DNA from: Ceratobasidium sp. AG-K
Lineage: Eukaryota; Basidiomycota; Agaricomycetes; Cantharellales; Ceratobasidiaceae
Direction: 5' to 3'
NCBI GenBank assembly: GCA_037039685.1
Contig: JAWNGF010000005.1
Location: 1,426,001 to 1,490,000, forward strand
Length of the DNA: 64,000 nt
How positions within the stretch are numbered: the stretch's first letter is position 1; every line of letters begins with the position of its first letter. The notes under the pieces are model-generated. The model searched no databases. It had not been told where the DNA came from and saw only the letters and a program-made list of their open reading frames with translations. A program made the translations under genes and the position numbers. Positions 9,821 to 19,112 of the stretch are shown in pieces.

Positions 9821-11770
9821 ATGGACAATCAATCCTCAAGTGCAGTGTCTTGAAGGAGCAAGGCTCCAACAGCAACAATAGTCAAAATCCAATCAAACCC
9901 CTCAAGAGGAGCAAGGGAACAGGCAGGTGATTGGACGGCACCACTCAGAAGTGCCAGCTGCGCATCAAGACCCCCTTCTACCAGCATACGAGGAGGAATT
10001 GGCAACATTATTGAAACATCAGGAACTCAAGAGGGAACCAGGAGGTCAAATGAGCGGAGGTCCACCTCACCAACAATTCAAGTAGTTGAAAATCCAATTA
10101 ACACACCACCACCAGCAGCCCCAGTCATCACTCTCCATGGGGAAAGTGTGATTAGCCCTAGGGCTGTGCGCGTGATTAGGATACCAGGACCGCTTAGAAA
10201 TGCAACTCCAGGACCATCAAACACCAGAACAACAGGAACTAGACGACCTTTAGCTTTTCCCAACTTTGGAATGCAATTCCCACCACTAGTAGAAGTCCCT
10301 AGGACTCACAGTGCCCTGAGCGTGCCATCAACCTTCCAGTCACAAAGAAGCGTTGAGTCAATTTCACAGGATGAAGGACTGAGACAGGAACAACTGATGG
10401 AAAATATGGAGGGAAATCCAATCCAAGCCCTGGAAAGGATCTTCAACACCCTTCAGATTCAATATCAACAGGAGAACGCAGTCCAAGCTGTTAGAATTGA
10501 AGGAATGGAATGACAATGGGATCTACAAGCTCAAGATACAACAAACATGATGCAGCAAATCAAGCGCATTGCTTCTAGAACGGAAGATGGAGTCACCACT
10601 TTCTATGAAAGGCTTAGAAATGTGGATTGCATTCAACAGCAAATCCTTGAAGTCTTCAAACAATTGGTTGAAAATTCCAAACAAATCAACAATAGGTTGA
10701 ACAATTTCAATCTCCTGATGAACCAAAATTTGCAAGGACAAACCCAGCGTATTACACGCATTGAAGAAACCTTAGGAAGAATGGCAGAAGGAATGAGAAA
10801 CATGACCATCACCCTTGGAAGAATCAATGAGGAAGTCACCAATGGATTCCAGGATCAAACCACTAGGATGCAAGAAGTTTGCCTACAAACTAGGGAAACA
10901 TTTGATCTTCTCAAGCAAATTGGCACCAACGCCCAAGGAGAATCCAAACACCAAAGGGAAGAATCACAACAAACCCCCATTGAGGTTCCACAACAAAGAG
11001 AGCCACCCCCTCATCTTCCACTACAGGGACAACAATCACCCTCATTTGAGGTACAAGGACAATCCGGATATCAAATCAGGGATGAGGGAAGAACCTTTAT
11101 CATTCAAACAAATCAGGGAGGCAATGGAGGAAACTCAGGACCATGCATCAAAATGCCAAAGGCCTTCAAAGGAACCAGGGGAACTGCAGCCAAAACCTTC
11201 CTTGCAAGAACAAAGGCCTATTTCAGGTTGAACCCTACCCAGTATGACACAGATGAACGGCGCATTATTGCAGTTCTGATGAACATGGCAGAAGGACCTG
11301 CTGGAAATTGGGCACAGCCAGTTCTGAACAGATACAATGACAATCTGGACCATCCATGGCTAGATTCATGGGATGATTTCCAAGAAGCCTACAACAGACA
11401 GTGGAGCGATCCCAGCAAGAAAGTTCAAGCTGAACAAGGGATCCAACAACTTTACCAGAACAAGAGCGTATCTGGATATGTCTCTGACTTCCGACTTCTT
11501 TCCCAAGAACTCAACTGGAACAATGTGGCACTAGCAGCACAATTCAGACAGGGACTGAATTGCTTCATCAAAGCAGAGCTTGTTTGTGAGGAACTCAGGG
11601 ACAGAGCAGGAGCTGAACAATGAGATCTCAAAGGATGGATCAATATTGCCCTGCAAGCCAAAGAAATCAACAAACTGACCAATCTGGTTGGCACAAGGAA
11701 GAAGAATGAACAACCAACTCAAGCAGAAGGTTCCAGGACCCAGAAGATCAAAGGGGATCTAGTCCCAAAG
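9821..11770 (+). pseudogene. E1 gag, N-terminal and central part
   Basis: One continuous frame from ATG 9821 to the E2 insertion at 11770, broken by TGA at 9851, 10511 and 11621. At least the last two fall where related Gag proteins suggest Arg. Contains a Ser/Pro-rich N-terminus, a coiled-coil-like helical region (about 10550-10950) and a retrotransposon-gag core (about 11140-11600: MPKAFKGTRG, WLDSWDDFQEAY, VSGYVSDFRLLSQEL). Its zinc knuckle lies beyond E2 at 18921-19112. Gag would form the capsid of the virus-like particle. Confidence 0.8.
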
Positions 11771-12192
11771 TGTCACAACCCTAGCCAAACCTTGGAGGCC
11801 GAGACTCCACAGGCAGTGAAGATGGGGGTTGGGATGACGGCAAAGGTCAAATGGACGGCAACTAAGGCCTAAGTGAGTTGCACAATGAGTGATGGGAAAA
11901 CAACAAGAGAACAAGTCTTGTGGTAGCAAGACTTGTGTTGCTGGTATATGTACTATCTACTGTGGCTATGTACAATAGAGAGTATGCAACAAAGGGGAGA
12001 AAGCAGGAGTCTGAGAGAAGCAAAGCCAGAACAAAGGAGGCGTGACAAGTCCATGGAAAACAAGGAACAAGTGAAGCTAGCCAGGCAAGCATGTCCCACA
12101 GTCATGGCTTACATAATAGCGACTAAATGCGCCAAGGTGAGCAAAACAAGACCAAACAGAGCAACAAACAAGGCAAACAAAAGGTTGTGACA
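11771..12192 (-). repeat. E2 3' LTR, family L2
   Basis: 422 bp bounded by the perfect 10-bp inverted ends TGTCACAACC / GGTTGTGACA. Followed at 12193 by the complement of the polypurine tract. Confidence 0.93.
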
Positions 12193-12208
12193 CTACCCCC
12201 CCTTCTAG
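12193..12208 (-). promoter_or_regulatory. E2 3' polypurine tract
   Basis: CTACCCCCCCTTCTAG on the plus strand (purine run on the element strand), directly beside the LTR. Identical to the internal tract at 14457-14472 and 15 of 16 with 15876-15890. Confidence 0.85.
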
Positions 12209-12216
12209 GTTGGGGC

Positions 12217-12714
12217 CTACATGGTAAAAGACAAAACAGACATGTCAGAAGGCCTGCAGGCCACAAGCACAAACTCCGCCCCGTCATCCAACACAAATGG
12301 GTCCTCAGCCGTCCCATTTCCCTTCCACAAACCGCAATCCTCCTTGTCCGTCACGTCAATGATGGGGTTGGCACATTTGCCATCCTGGGTGAAGTCAATG
12401 ACCTTGAATGGGTGGCCAAGACGGGCCTTGCACAAGGCGTCCATGATGCGGACTGCATTGTGGATGTCTTGGGCGTCAAGGGCGATCCAGTTGCGCCAGC
12501 ACATGAGGGGTTTGCCCACAAAGGAGCGGGGGGCACAAGCTGACCAATAGTGGCCAGAGACAATGAAGTAGAAGGCCTGTTGGAGGCCTGAGTGCCAATA
12601 ACGGCCCTCATTGCAGGTGGGTTCAAGTGTCTGCTTGAAGGACGCAGAGCAGGTATAGAGGTTGTCATAGACGCAGACCATGAATGAGTTGGTGGATTGG
12701 CGGGGGCCAGGCAT
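12217..12714 (-). CDS. E2 accessory protein (third ORF, L2 type)
   Basis: 165-aa frame starting at MPGPR, ending 9 bp before the polypurine tract, in the -1 frame relative to the chromodomain frame and overlapping it. Homologous throughout to the E0 protein at 8072-8566 (LYTCSASFKQ, YWHSGLQQAFYF, WIALDAQDIHNA). The C-terminal third is acidic, with SIM-like IIDVTDKED and VIDFT patches. The initiation context is CACTATGCC, resembling the CACAATGCC of the L3 accessory genes. No recognised domain, signal peptide or membrane helix. Role unknown; nuclear or particle function is speculative. Confidence 0.65.
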   Translation of the reverse strand: MPGPRQSTNSFMVCVYDNLYTCSASFKQTLEPTCNEGRYWHSGLQQAFYFIVSGHYWSACAPRSFVGKPLMCWRNWIALDAQDIHNAVRIMDALCKARLGHPFKVIDFTQDGKCANPIIDVTDKEDCGLWKGNGTAEDPFVLDDGAEFVLVACRPSDMSVLSFTM

Positions 12715-14456
12715 AGTGCAGGAGTGTGAGTACAAGGGGTGGATGTGTTAAGCGCACAGGAGAGAAAAGTAAAAACTTTCTGGTGGGGAGCTTGGATTCC
12801 TGCCGCTTCTTGAATAAGTTTGGAACGCCAAATGGGCTGTTCTTCCTTTTCTTTGGTGGCTGAATTGTCCTTTGTTTCCTCATGGTGACGCTTCCTTGTA
12901 ACCTTGGGGACTTCCTTGATGGCTTCCAGATGTTCCCTGTGGAACTTGCTAATGAGTTCTGATGCGTTGCCAAGGTTCTCCACCGGTTCCCAGGAATTGT
13001 GTTCTGACGTGTAGCCCTTCCACTTGACGTAGTACTTGAGGGTTCCTCTTTCCACCTTGGAGGACAGGATCTGTTCAACTTCATATTCTTCCTCACCCTC
13101 AGGGGTCTCAATGGGTGGTGGTGGTTCAATAATGCGTCCCTCAATCTCATCTTCTTCATACTTGGCAAGGCGGGATACGTTGACTACCGGATGCATGGTC
13201 ATGGATGGTGGAAGTTCCAGTTTGTACACATTCCTTCCAACTGCTTCCAAGATTGTGAAAGGGCCCAGACGCTTGTGAGAAAGTTTGATTGATGGTTGAT
13301 TCAAAGAGATGTGATCATGACTAAGCCAAACTTTGTCCCCAATGATGAAGGGATCCTCTAGGCACTGTTGGTCCGCATATTCCTTGTCCCGTTCTTTACT
13401 CAGGGTCAGGCTTGCTTTTGGCTTCTTCCAGGTTGTCGTGGATGCGCTGGGCGTGAGCCGAGGCTTCTGGAACTGAACTGTCTTCTAATGGTGTGCCATC
13501 AATGGAGGGGTGACAAGCCAAGTTGGCGAAGAAAGGGGTCATGCCGATGCTAGAGTGGAATGAATTGTTATACACAAATTTGGCAAAGGGAAGCAAAGAA
13601 GCCCAATCATGCTGTCTAACGGATATGTAGGTCCGCAGAAAGGCCTCTACCATTTGGTTGATTCGTTCCGTCTGGCCATCCGTCTCAGGGTGATAAGCGG
13701 TAGAGAGTCTGGGTCTAATCTTTAAGGCCTGATAGAGTTCTCTCATGAACCTTGATGCAAAGGTGGGGCCTTGATCTGACACAACTGTTTCTGGGGTACC
13801 ATGTAGCTTCCAACAGTGTTCCATGAACAATTCTGCTAACTTGGGGGATGTGATCTTCTTGGTACAGGGAATGAAGTGTGCCATTTTTGTGAGTGTGTCA
13901 ACAATAACCAGAATAGAGTCTAGGCCTCTTGATAGGGGTAGTTTGACAATCATATCAACCAAAATGTGTTGCCAGGGTTTAGAGGGGAGCTCTAGTGGTT
14001 GCAATTCTCCTAGGGGGCGCTGGTTGATTGGTTTGCTTTGTTGGCACAAGTTGCAGGATGACACGTATTTGTTGATAAACACCTTCATTGATGGCCACCA
14101 GTATTCCCGCTTGGTCAATTCCAAAGTCTTTGCTTGCCCCATGTGACCGGCTGCCTTGTTGTCATGATGGAGTTCCAAGATTTGTCGCTTGAGCTTGTTG
14201 TTGCCAGGAACATAGACCCAACCTTTCTTGTATAGCAAGTTATTTCAGATCTTCCAATCCTCAAATTCCTTCCGGACCGTGGCAGGTGCTTTCTCGGGTT
14301 GATTGCTGAGGAACGCCCAAATGGACTGGGTGTATTTGTCACTTGGCAGCTGATTTTGAATGGAAGTGTGAATCTCCGCCGTTGATGCTATGCCAGTAGA
14401 TGTTTCTTTGGCTGAATTGATGAAGATGTGAGGTGCAAGTATGGGTTTTTGAGGGA

Positions 14457-14472
14457 CTACCCCCCCTTCTAG
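14457..14472 (-). promoter_or_regulatory. E2 internal polypurine tract, RNase H/integrase junction
   Basis: A 16/16 copy of the 3' polypurine tract, here coding for part of NLEGGVV just after the RNase H domain. The E0 counterpart is 25412-25427. Possible central plus-strand primer site, as in lentiviruses and Ty1; inferred from sequence identity only. Confidence 0.5.
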
Positions 14473-15875
14473 ATTGTGGTTGCTCTGCCAACTGAGTGCA
14501 TCGGCTTTTCCATTGAGTCCGCCAGCCCAATATTTGATCTGGAAATTGAATTCTGACAGGAAGACCACCCATCTGTTTTGACGCTTGGTGAGGACTTTGG
14601 AGGTCATGAAATACTCTAGATTCTTATGATTGGTGATGAGTAGAACCGGAATTTCTGTTCCTTCCAATAGATGACGCCATTCCTTGAAAGCTTTGATAAT
14701 TGCTAGGAGTTCCTTATCAAAAATATTGTAGTTTTGCTCTGCTGGTGATAGGCTCTTGGACATGAAAGCAACAGGATGCAGTTTGCTATCCGTTCCATAT
14801 TGACTAAGGACCGCTCCCGTGGCTTTGTCTGATGCTTCACATTCAATGATGAACCCTTTTTCTTGATCCGGTTGTAACAGGATGGGTGCTTGTAGAAATT
14901 CCTGGATCATTCCTTTGAAGCTAGCCTGTGTCTCTGCATTCCATTCACAAGGTTTCCCTTTCATAGTGAGGTCATAGAGGGGTCTGGCAATGTGCATATA
15001 ACCCTTGATGAACTGCCTGTAGAAGTTTGCAAATCCCAGAAAGGTTTGAACATTGGTAACATTCCTTGGAACTGGCAATTTTTTGATTACCAACACTTTT
15101 TCTTCCTGCATCTCAACTGCTTCTCCCAAAATTACCAAGCCTAAATAGTCCACTTTTGGCACATGGAATGAACATTTCTTGAGGGAGCAATAGAGGCCCA
15201 TCCATTGTAGTCTACACAGTACTTCTTTGACATGAGCAGGGTGTTCTTCTGGGTTTTTGGAGAAGATCAAGATGTTGTCAATGTAAATTTCCACATAGAC
15301 TCCTTTGATATCCCTGAATTCTGCGTCCATCATGTTCTGGAAGGTTGCTGGTGCATTGGTCAGACCAAACGGCATGACCTTGGTTTCATAAAGGCCATAT
15401 TTTGTTCTAAATGCTGTTTTGTATACGTCTTCTTCAGCAACCCTGACCAGGTTGTAACCAGATTTTAAATCCAATTTGGTGAAGATCTTGGCTCCTTTAA
15501 CTTGTTTGATGAGATCATCAGTCCTTGGGAGTGGGTAACGGTTTTTCTTTGTCCACCTGTTTAAGTACCTGTAGTCCATGCACAGTCTTGGTAGTTGGGG
15601 AACGCCGTCAATATCATGGCGACGGACAAACATGACTGGTGACGCCCATTCAGAGGTGGATGGAACAATGAATCCCTTTTCCAAGTTTTTGTCAATCCAT
15701 GCTTTCAGGATTTGGTCTTCTTCTTTGGTTAACAAATAGACCACCCCAATCTTGGGTTTAGCGCCAGGTTCCAGTTCAATTTTGAGGTCATAGGGTTGAT
15801 GTGGTGGGAGTTTATCAACTTCTTTTGCAACAAAAACGTCCTGAAACTCCAGATACTCGTTGGGAAGTTTTCCCA

Positions 15876-15890
15876 CTACCCCCCCTTCTA
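15876..15890 (-). promoter_or_regulatory. E2 internal polypurine tract, protease/RT linker
   Basis: Matches 15 of 16 bases of the 3' tract and codes for LEGGVV between protease and RT. The E0 counterpart at 26830-26844 keeps the tract although flanking bases differ. Confidence 0.45.
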
Positions 15891-16438
15891 ATGCGCTGCA
15901 CTCTCCATAAAGACATTTGGACGCACAGAAGTGTGAATTGAATTCTAGTGTTCCTCCTGTCCAATCAATTTGTGGATTATGCTTTTTCAACCATGGTATG
16001 CCTAAGACTACTGTGTGTCGTCCCAAAGGCGCTACATTGCAAGTGATTTCCTCCACATGATTGTTCATAATAATTTGGAAGGTAGCCTCCCACTCAATAA
16101 GTCCATTTGCTATTGGCCATCCGTCAATGACCTGCACCCGCCGTGCCACTTTCTTCTTTTTTGTAGGGATTTTATGTCTAGCAATATATTTGGAATTAAC
16201 AAAGTTTCCGGAGGCACCGGAGTCAATCATAGCAACTGTGATAAGGTGTTTCAGGCTTTTGATTGTTATTGGCACACAGAGTTGGTCTGCGTATTTGGTG
16301 GAACATAAATATATTTTGTTTACAGACTTGTTTTGATTCTCCATAGCAACACAATCTAATTCTGTCTTCAGGGCGCCTGATGCTCCCTTCAGACACTGCC
16401 TTTTCCAGATTCCTCATCAGAAACTTCCTCCAAAGCGG

Positions 16439-17896
16439 CTATTTTGACACCGCAATTTTGGCAATATGACCCTTCTTTTGACAGAGGTAACAGGTGAGTT
16501 CCAAACTGCTGGATGCTGCCACCTCAACTCCTGCCACTGTGCAAGTGTTTAAGCGTAAGTAGGGGAATGGAAGTTTGCTTTCAGATCTGTCTTCCCATTT
16601 GATAGTAGGAATCTTGAACCCTTTCTTGTTCTTGCCAATCTTTGTAATTTGTCCCCTGGTTGCGCCTTTTGGTCCCATGGTGTAAATCTTGTCCCCTTCC
16701 TTGAATTCCGTCTTCTGCGCTGTTGCACTTGCAGTCACCTTTTTGAAGGTTCTGCTTGGTGTTGCCTTCTCTGGGCCCTTGGCCTTTTTCTCCAAATTTT
16801 GTGCAATAAGGTTTGCGTCAATCCTAGACGCATGATTCATCAACTGTGTGAGGGTAACAATGTGGCAATCAATGTTTTGAATTGACATGACATCTTGGAT
16901 TTTGTCCTTGAGGCCAGAATAGAAATTGTCTTTGAGGGTAGTCTCATTGTAGCCCAGAGCACTGGAATAAGTTCGGAAATTTGAGATATAATTGATCACT
17001 GACTTGGTTTGTTTTAGATTTCGATATTTCTGCTGGTAAACTTCTGCTTGCTCTACCTTGCCAAAGGCCTCTTTGAAGGCTTCTTCAAAAAGGGTCATGT
17101 TGTTAAGGATTGGTTGAGGGGCACCAGCCATTTCCTGTTCAAGGAAAGGACAAATCCATTCCCTGGCTTCCCCCCTCAGGTATGAAATGATGAAGAGGAT
17201 CTGCTGATCCATTGTATTGTAACGCAGGTCCAAGGTACTGATGTAGAGGTTGCAGGCAAAGGTAAAATCCCTAGCCTTCTGACTGCGTTTGCTGTTGTAT
17301 TCAGGGGGTTTGCTGGCCGGACTCTTCTTGGAAGTCTGGGGGGCAACAGGAGTACTGCTAGTGGCAGGTGGAGCCGCTGGGGCTGGACCAAGTGTAAATT
17401 GCCCAATAGACCTCCCTAGTGCTTGTTGATTAAGAGGGGTCCCGCCCTGAGGTTGCAATGCGTGGAGATTTCCCTTTCTTCCTTGGTTACCAGGCTGATA
17501 AGCGTGTCCCCTGGCCTGGTGAATCAGACTGTCCATATTGTTTTGCATAGTGTTGAGGAGCGCTTGATTGGTTTGAATCTTGGCTTGAGTGGCTTGAATG
17601 TTTTGAAGATTTAGGTTGCCATCCCCTGAATTGTAGAGTATCCATTGGTGGATATTATCAACATGTCTACTAGTGATTTCGACTTGTTGTGCAATTCTAA
17701 GTAAGAAGGCAGCAATATCCTCATTGGTGGTCCCACAAGTGTTGTACCATTGACCACTTTCTAGATGGCTCTTGATATATTGGTCTGATGGTCTGGTTTC
17801 CACTCGTCCACTTGCTTCTGGCTCTGGGGCTTGGAGATCCCCAGTGCGCATGGAGGCGTTGTTGCGGTTTGCATTGGGTGGCAACAATGTAGCCAC
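16439..17896 (-). CDS. E2 Gag
   Basis: 485 aa. A disordered Pro/Ser/Ala-rich N-terminus and a helical region lead into the retrotransposon-gag core (about residues 205-330: EYNSKRSQKARDFTFACNLY, QQKYRNLKQTKSVINYI), a basic linker, then a zinc knuckle reading CYLCQKKGHIAK. The last Cys is lost because one A is missing compared with E0 (GHIAKNC), which changes the C-terminal few residues. Pol follows at 16344. Gag assembles the particle and binds the RNA. Mostly open, but the missing knuckle Cys is likely damaging. Confidence 0.8.
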   Translation of the reverse strand: MATLLPPNANRNNASMRTGDLQAPEPEASGRVETRPSDQYIKSHLESGQWYNTCGTTNEDIAAFLLRIAQQVEITSRHVDNIHQWILYNSGDGNLNLQNIQATQAKIQTNQALLNTMQNNMDSLIHQARGHAYQPGNQGRKGNLHALQPQGGTPLNQQALGRSIGQFTLGPAPAAPPATSSTPVAPQTSKKSPASKPPEYNSKRSQKARDFTFACNLYISTLDLRYNTMDQQILFIISYLRGEAREWICPFLEQEMAGAPQPILNNMTLFEEAFKEAFGKVEQAEVYQQKYRNLKQTKSVINYISNFRTYSSALGYNETTLKDNFYSGLKDKIQDVMSIQNIDCHIVTLTQLMNHASRIDANLIAQNLEKKAKGPEKATPSRTFKKVTASATAQKTEFKEGDKIYTMGPKGATRGQITKIGKNKKGFKIPTIKWEDRSESKLPFPYLRLNTCTVAGVEVAASSSLELTCYLCQKKGHIAKIAVSK

Positions 17897-18479
17897 TGGG
17901 GCTCCTACACCAAATGATACTTGATACAGCTTGGTTCCCTGAACTGTAGGATCTGATCAAGAGGTCCCTGTCTTGCCTGACATGATGCCGGTTGCACTTG
18001 GAATCTGGGATGTTGAGCGTCCTAGGCCAAAAGTTCTACTGATGCGTCCTGAAACCAATTCCCCCTGTGGGTAAACCAACATGAGCTATAATAAATGCGC
18101 TTCCTGGTGCGCTGCAACCAAATATGGCTAGTAGTGTTGATTATCAAAAATGAAAAGTCCCCTGGGTAGAGATAGATAGAAGGGGGAACCTAGTTGACGA
18201 TAGGTTCAAGGCAAAAGTGTCAGAGGTCCTTGGTCCAATAGAATATATGAGCAGCACTTCCTGATTAGGTGGCAACGGTTCAGTGATATCAGAGGATAGG
18301 GGACGTTGTCAACATGCTAATGGATGCGAGCTGCAATATGCCTCAACATGTAAATGATGCAGGAGAGAGATAGGGGTGTTAGCTATCAATGGTGAAGGGT
18401 GAGCAGTGCTCAGAGATAACCCAGTGATGATAAACCTGGTTCCGACAGCAACAAAGGCTGTATCCACAACAAAGGCAAG
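17897..18479 (-). other. E2 5' leader, non-coding
   Basis: About 580 bp between the primer-binding site and the gag ATG. Only short frames; no recognised feature other than expected packaging and leader sequence. Confidence 0.5.
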
Positions 18480-18491
18480 AAGACTTGTTCT
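18480..18491 (-). promoter_or_regulatory. E2 primer-binding site, self-priming type
   Basis: On the element strand AGAACAAGTCTT starts 2 nt after the 5' LTR. Its exact complement AAGACTTGTTCT lies in the LTR (plus-strand coordinates 18631-18642), shortly downstream of an ATATA-like box. Same logic as in the L1, L3 and L4 elements. Confidence 0.6.
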
Positions 18492-18493
18492 AG

Positions 18494-18915
18494 TGTCACA
18501 ACCCTAGCCAAACCTTGGAGGCCAAGACTCCACAGGCAGTGAAGATGGGGGTTGGGACAACAGCAAAGGTCAAATGGACGGCAACTAAGGCCTAAGTGAG
18601 TCGCGCAATGAGTGATGGGAAAACAACAAGAGAACAAGTCTTGTGGTAGCAAGACTTGTGTCGCTGGTATATGTGCTATCTACTGTGGCTATGTACAATA
18701 GAGAGTATGCAACAAAGGGGAGAAAGCAGGAGTCTGAGAGAAGCAAGGCCAGAACAAAGGAGGTGTGACAAGTCCATGGAAAACAAGGAACAAGTGAAGC
18801 TAGCCAGGTGAGCATGTCCCGCGGTCATGGCTTACATAATAGCGACTAAATGCGCCAAGGTGAGCAAAACAAGACCAAACAGAGCAACAAACAAGGCAAA
18901 CAAAAGGTTGTGACA
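18494..18915 (-). repeat. E2 5' LTR, family L2
   Basis: 422 bp, TGTCACAACC...GGTTGTGACA, followed by CAAAG at 18916-18920, the right copy of the E2 target duplication. Differs from the 3' LTR mostly at CpG/TpG/CpA positions. Confidence 0.93.
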
Positions 18916-18920
18916 CAAAG

Positions 18921-19112
18921 GAAGAAAAGAAACATTGAAGGGAAAACAACCTGTGCATCAAATGTGGGGAAGCAGGTCACAATCTTGCTGACTGCACAAG
19001 GGAATGGACCTACAAGGACAAGGGAAAGAAGCCTGTGAAAGGGAAAGCCACTGAACTCACAGTTGAGAAAGTGAATGACAACAAATCCACTGATTCTGAG
19101 TTGGAAAACTAG
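18921..19112 (+). pseudogene. E1 gag, C-terminal part with zinc knuckle
   Basis: Continues the gag frame from 11770 once E2 is removed. Contains a CCHC knuckle, CIKCGEAGHNLADC (C-x2-C-x4-H-x4-C), a Lys-rich tail and a TAG stop at 19110-19112. The knuckle binds element RNA. Confidence 0.85.

Larger units (their letters stand above)
12351..16344 (-). pseudogene. E2 pol: protease, RT, RNase H, integrase, chromodomain
   Basis: Starts at ATG 16344 (MENQNKSVNK). Order: protease (MIDSGASG), RT, RNase H (ECEASDKATGAVLSQ), integrase with HHCC finger (HHDNKAAGH...CNLCQQ) and catalytic core, GPF segment and chromodomain (YYVKWKGYTSEHNSWEPVENL). Defects: TGA at 14245-14243 where E0 has Arg, and an extra A in an A-run near 13415 that shifts frame before the GPF segment. 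The RT box reads YIDN (codon at 15276-15274) instead of YIDD, removing a catalytic Asp. The frame runs on past the chromodomain across the accessory gene to 12351. Confidence 0.85.
11771..18915 (-). mobile_element. E2: complete Ty3/gypsy retrotransposon, family L2
   Basis: 7145 bp, two 422-bp LTRs (11771-12192, 18494-18915), 5-bp duplication CAAAG at 11766-11770 and 18916-18920. Inserted antisense in E1 gag. On the minus strand: 5' LTR, PBS, gag (17896-16439), pol (16344-12351), accessory gene (12714-12217), purine tract, 3' LTR. LTRs differ at about 3% by eye. Pol has one nonsense change and one frameshift, and the RT active site is YIDN, so it is probably not autonomous. Confidence 0.93.

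Noticed and set aside
19101..19112. Slippery site GGAAAAC at the end of E1 gag
   Set aside because: Pol is in -1, but the heptamer does not fit the XXXYYYZ rule and no stem like that of L3 follows.
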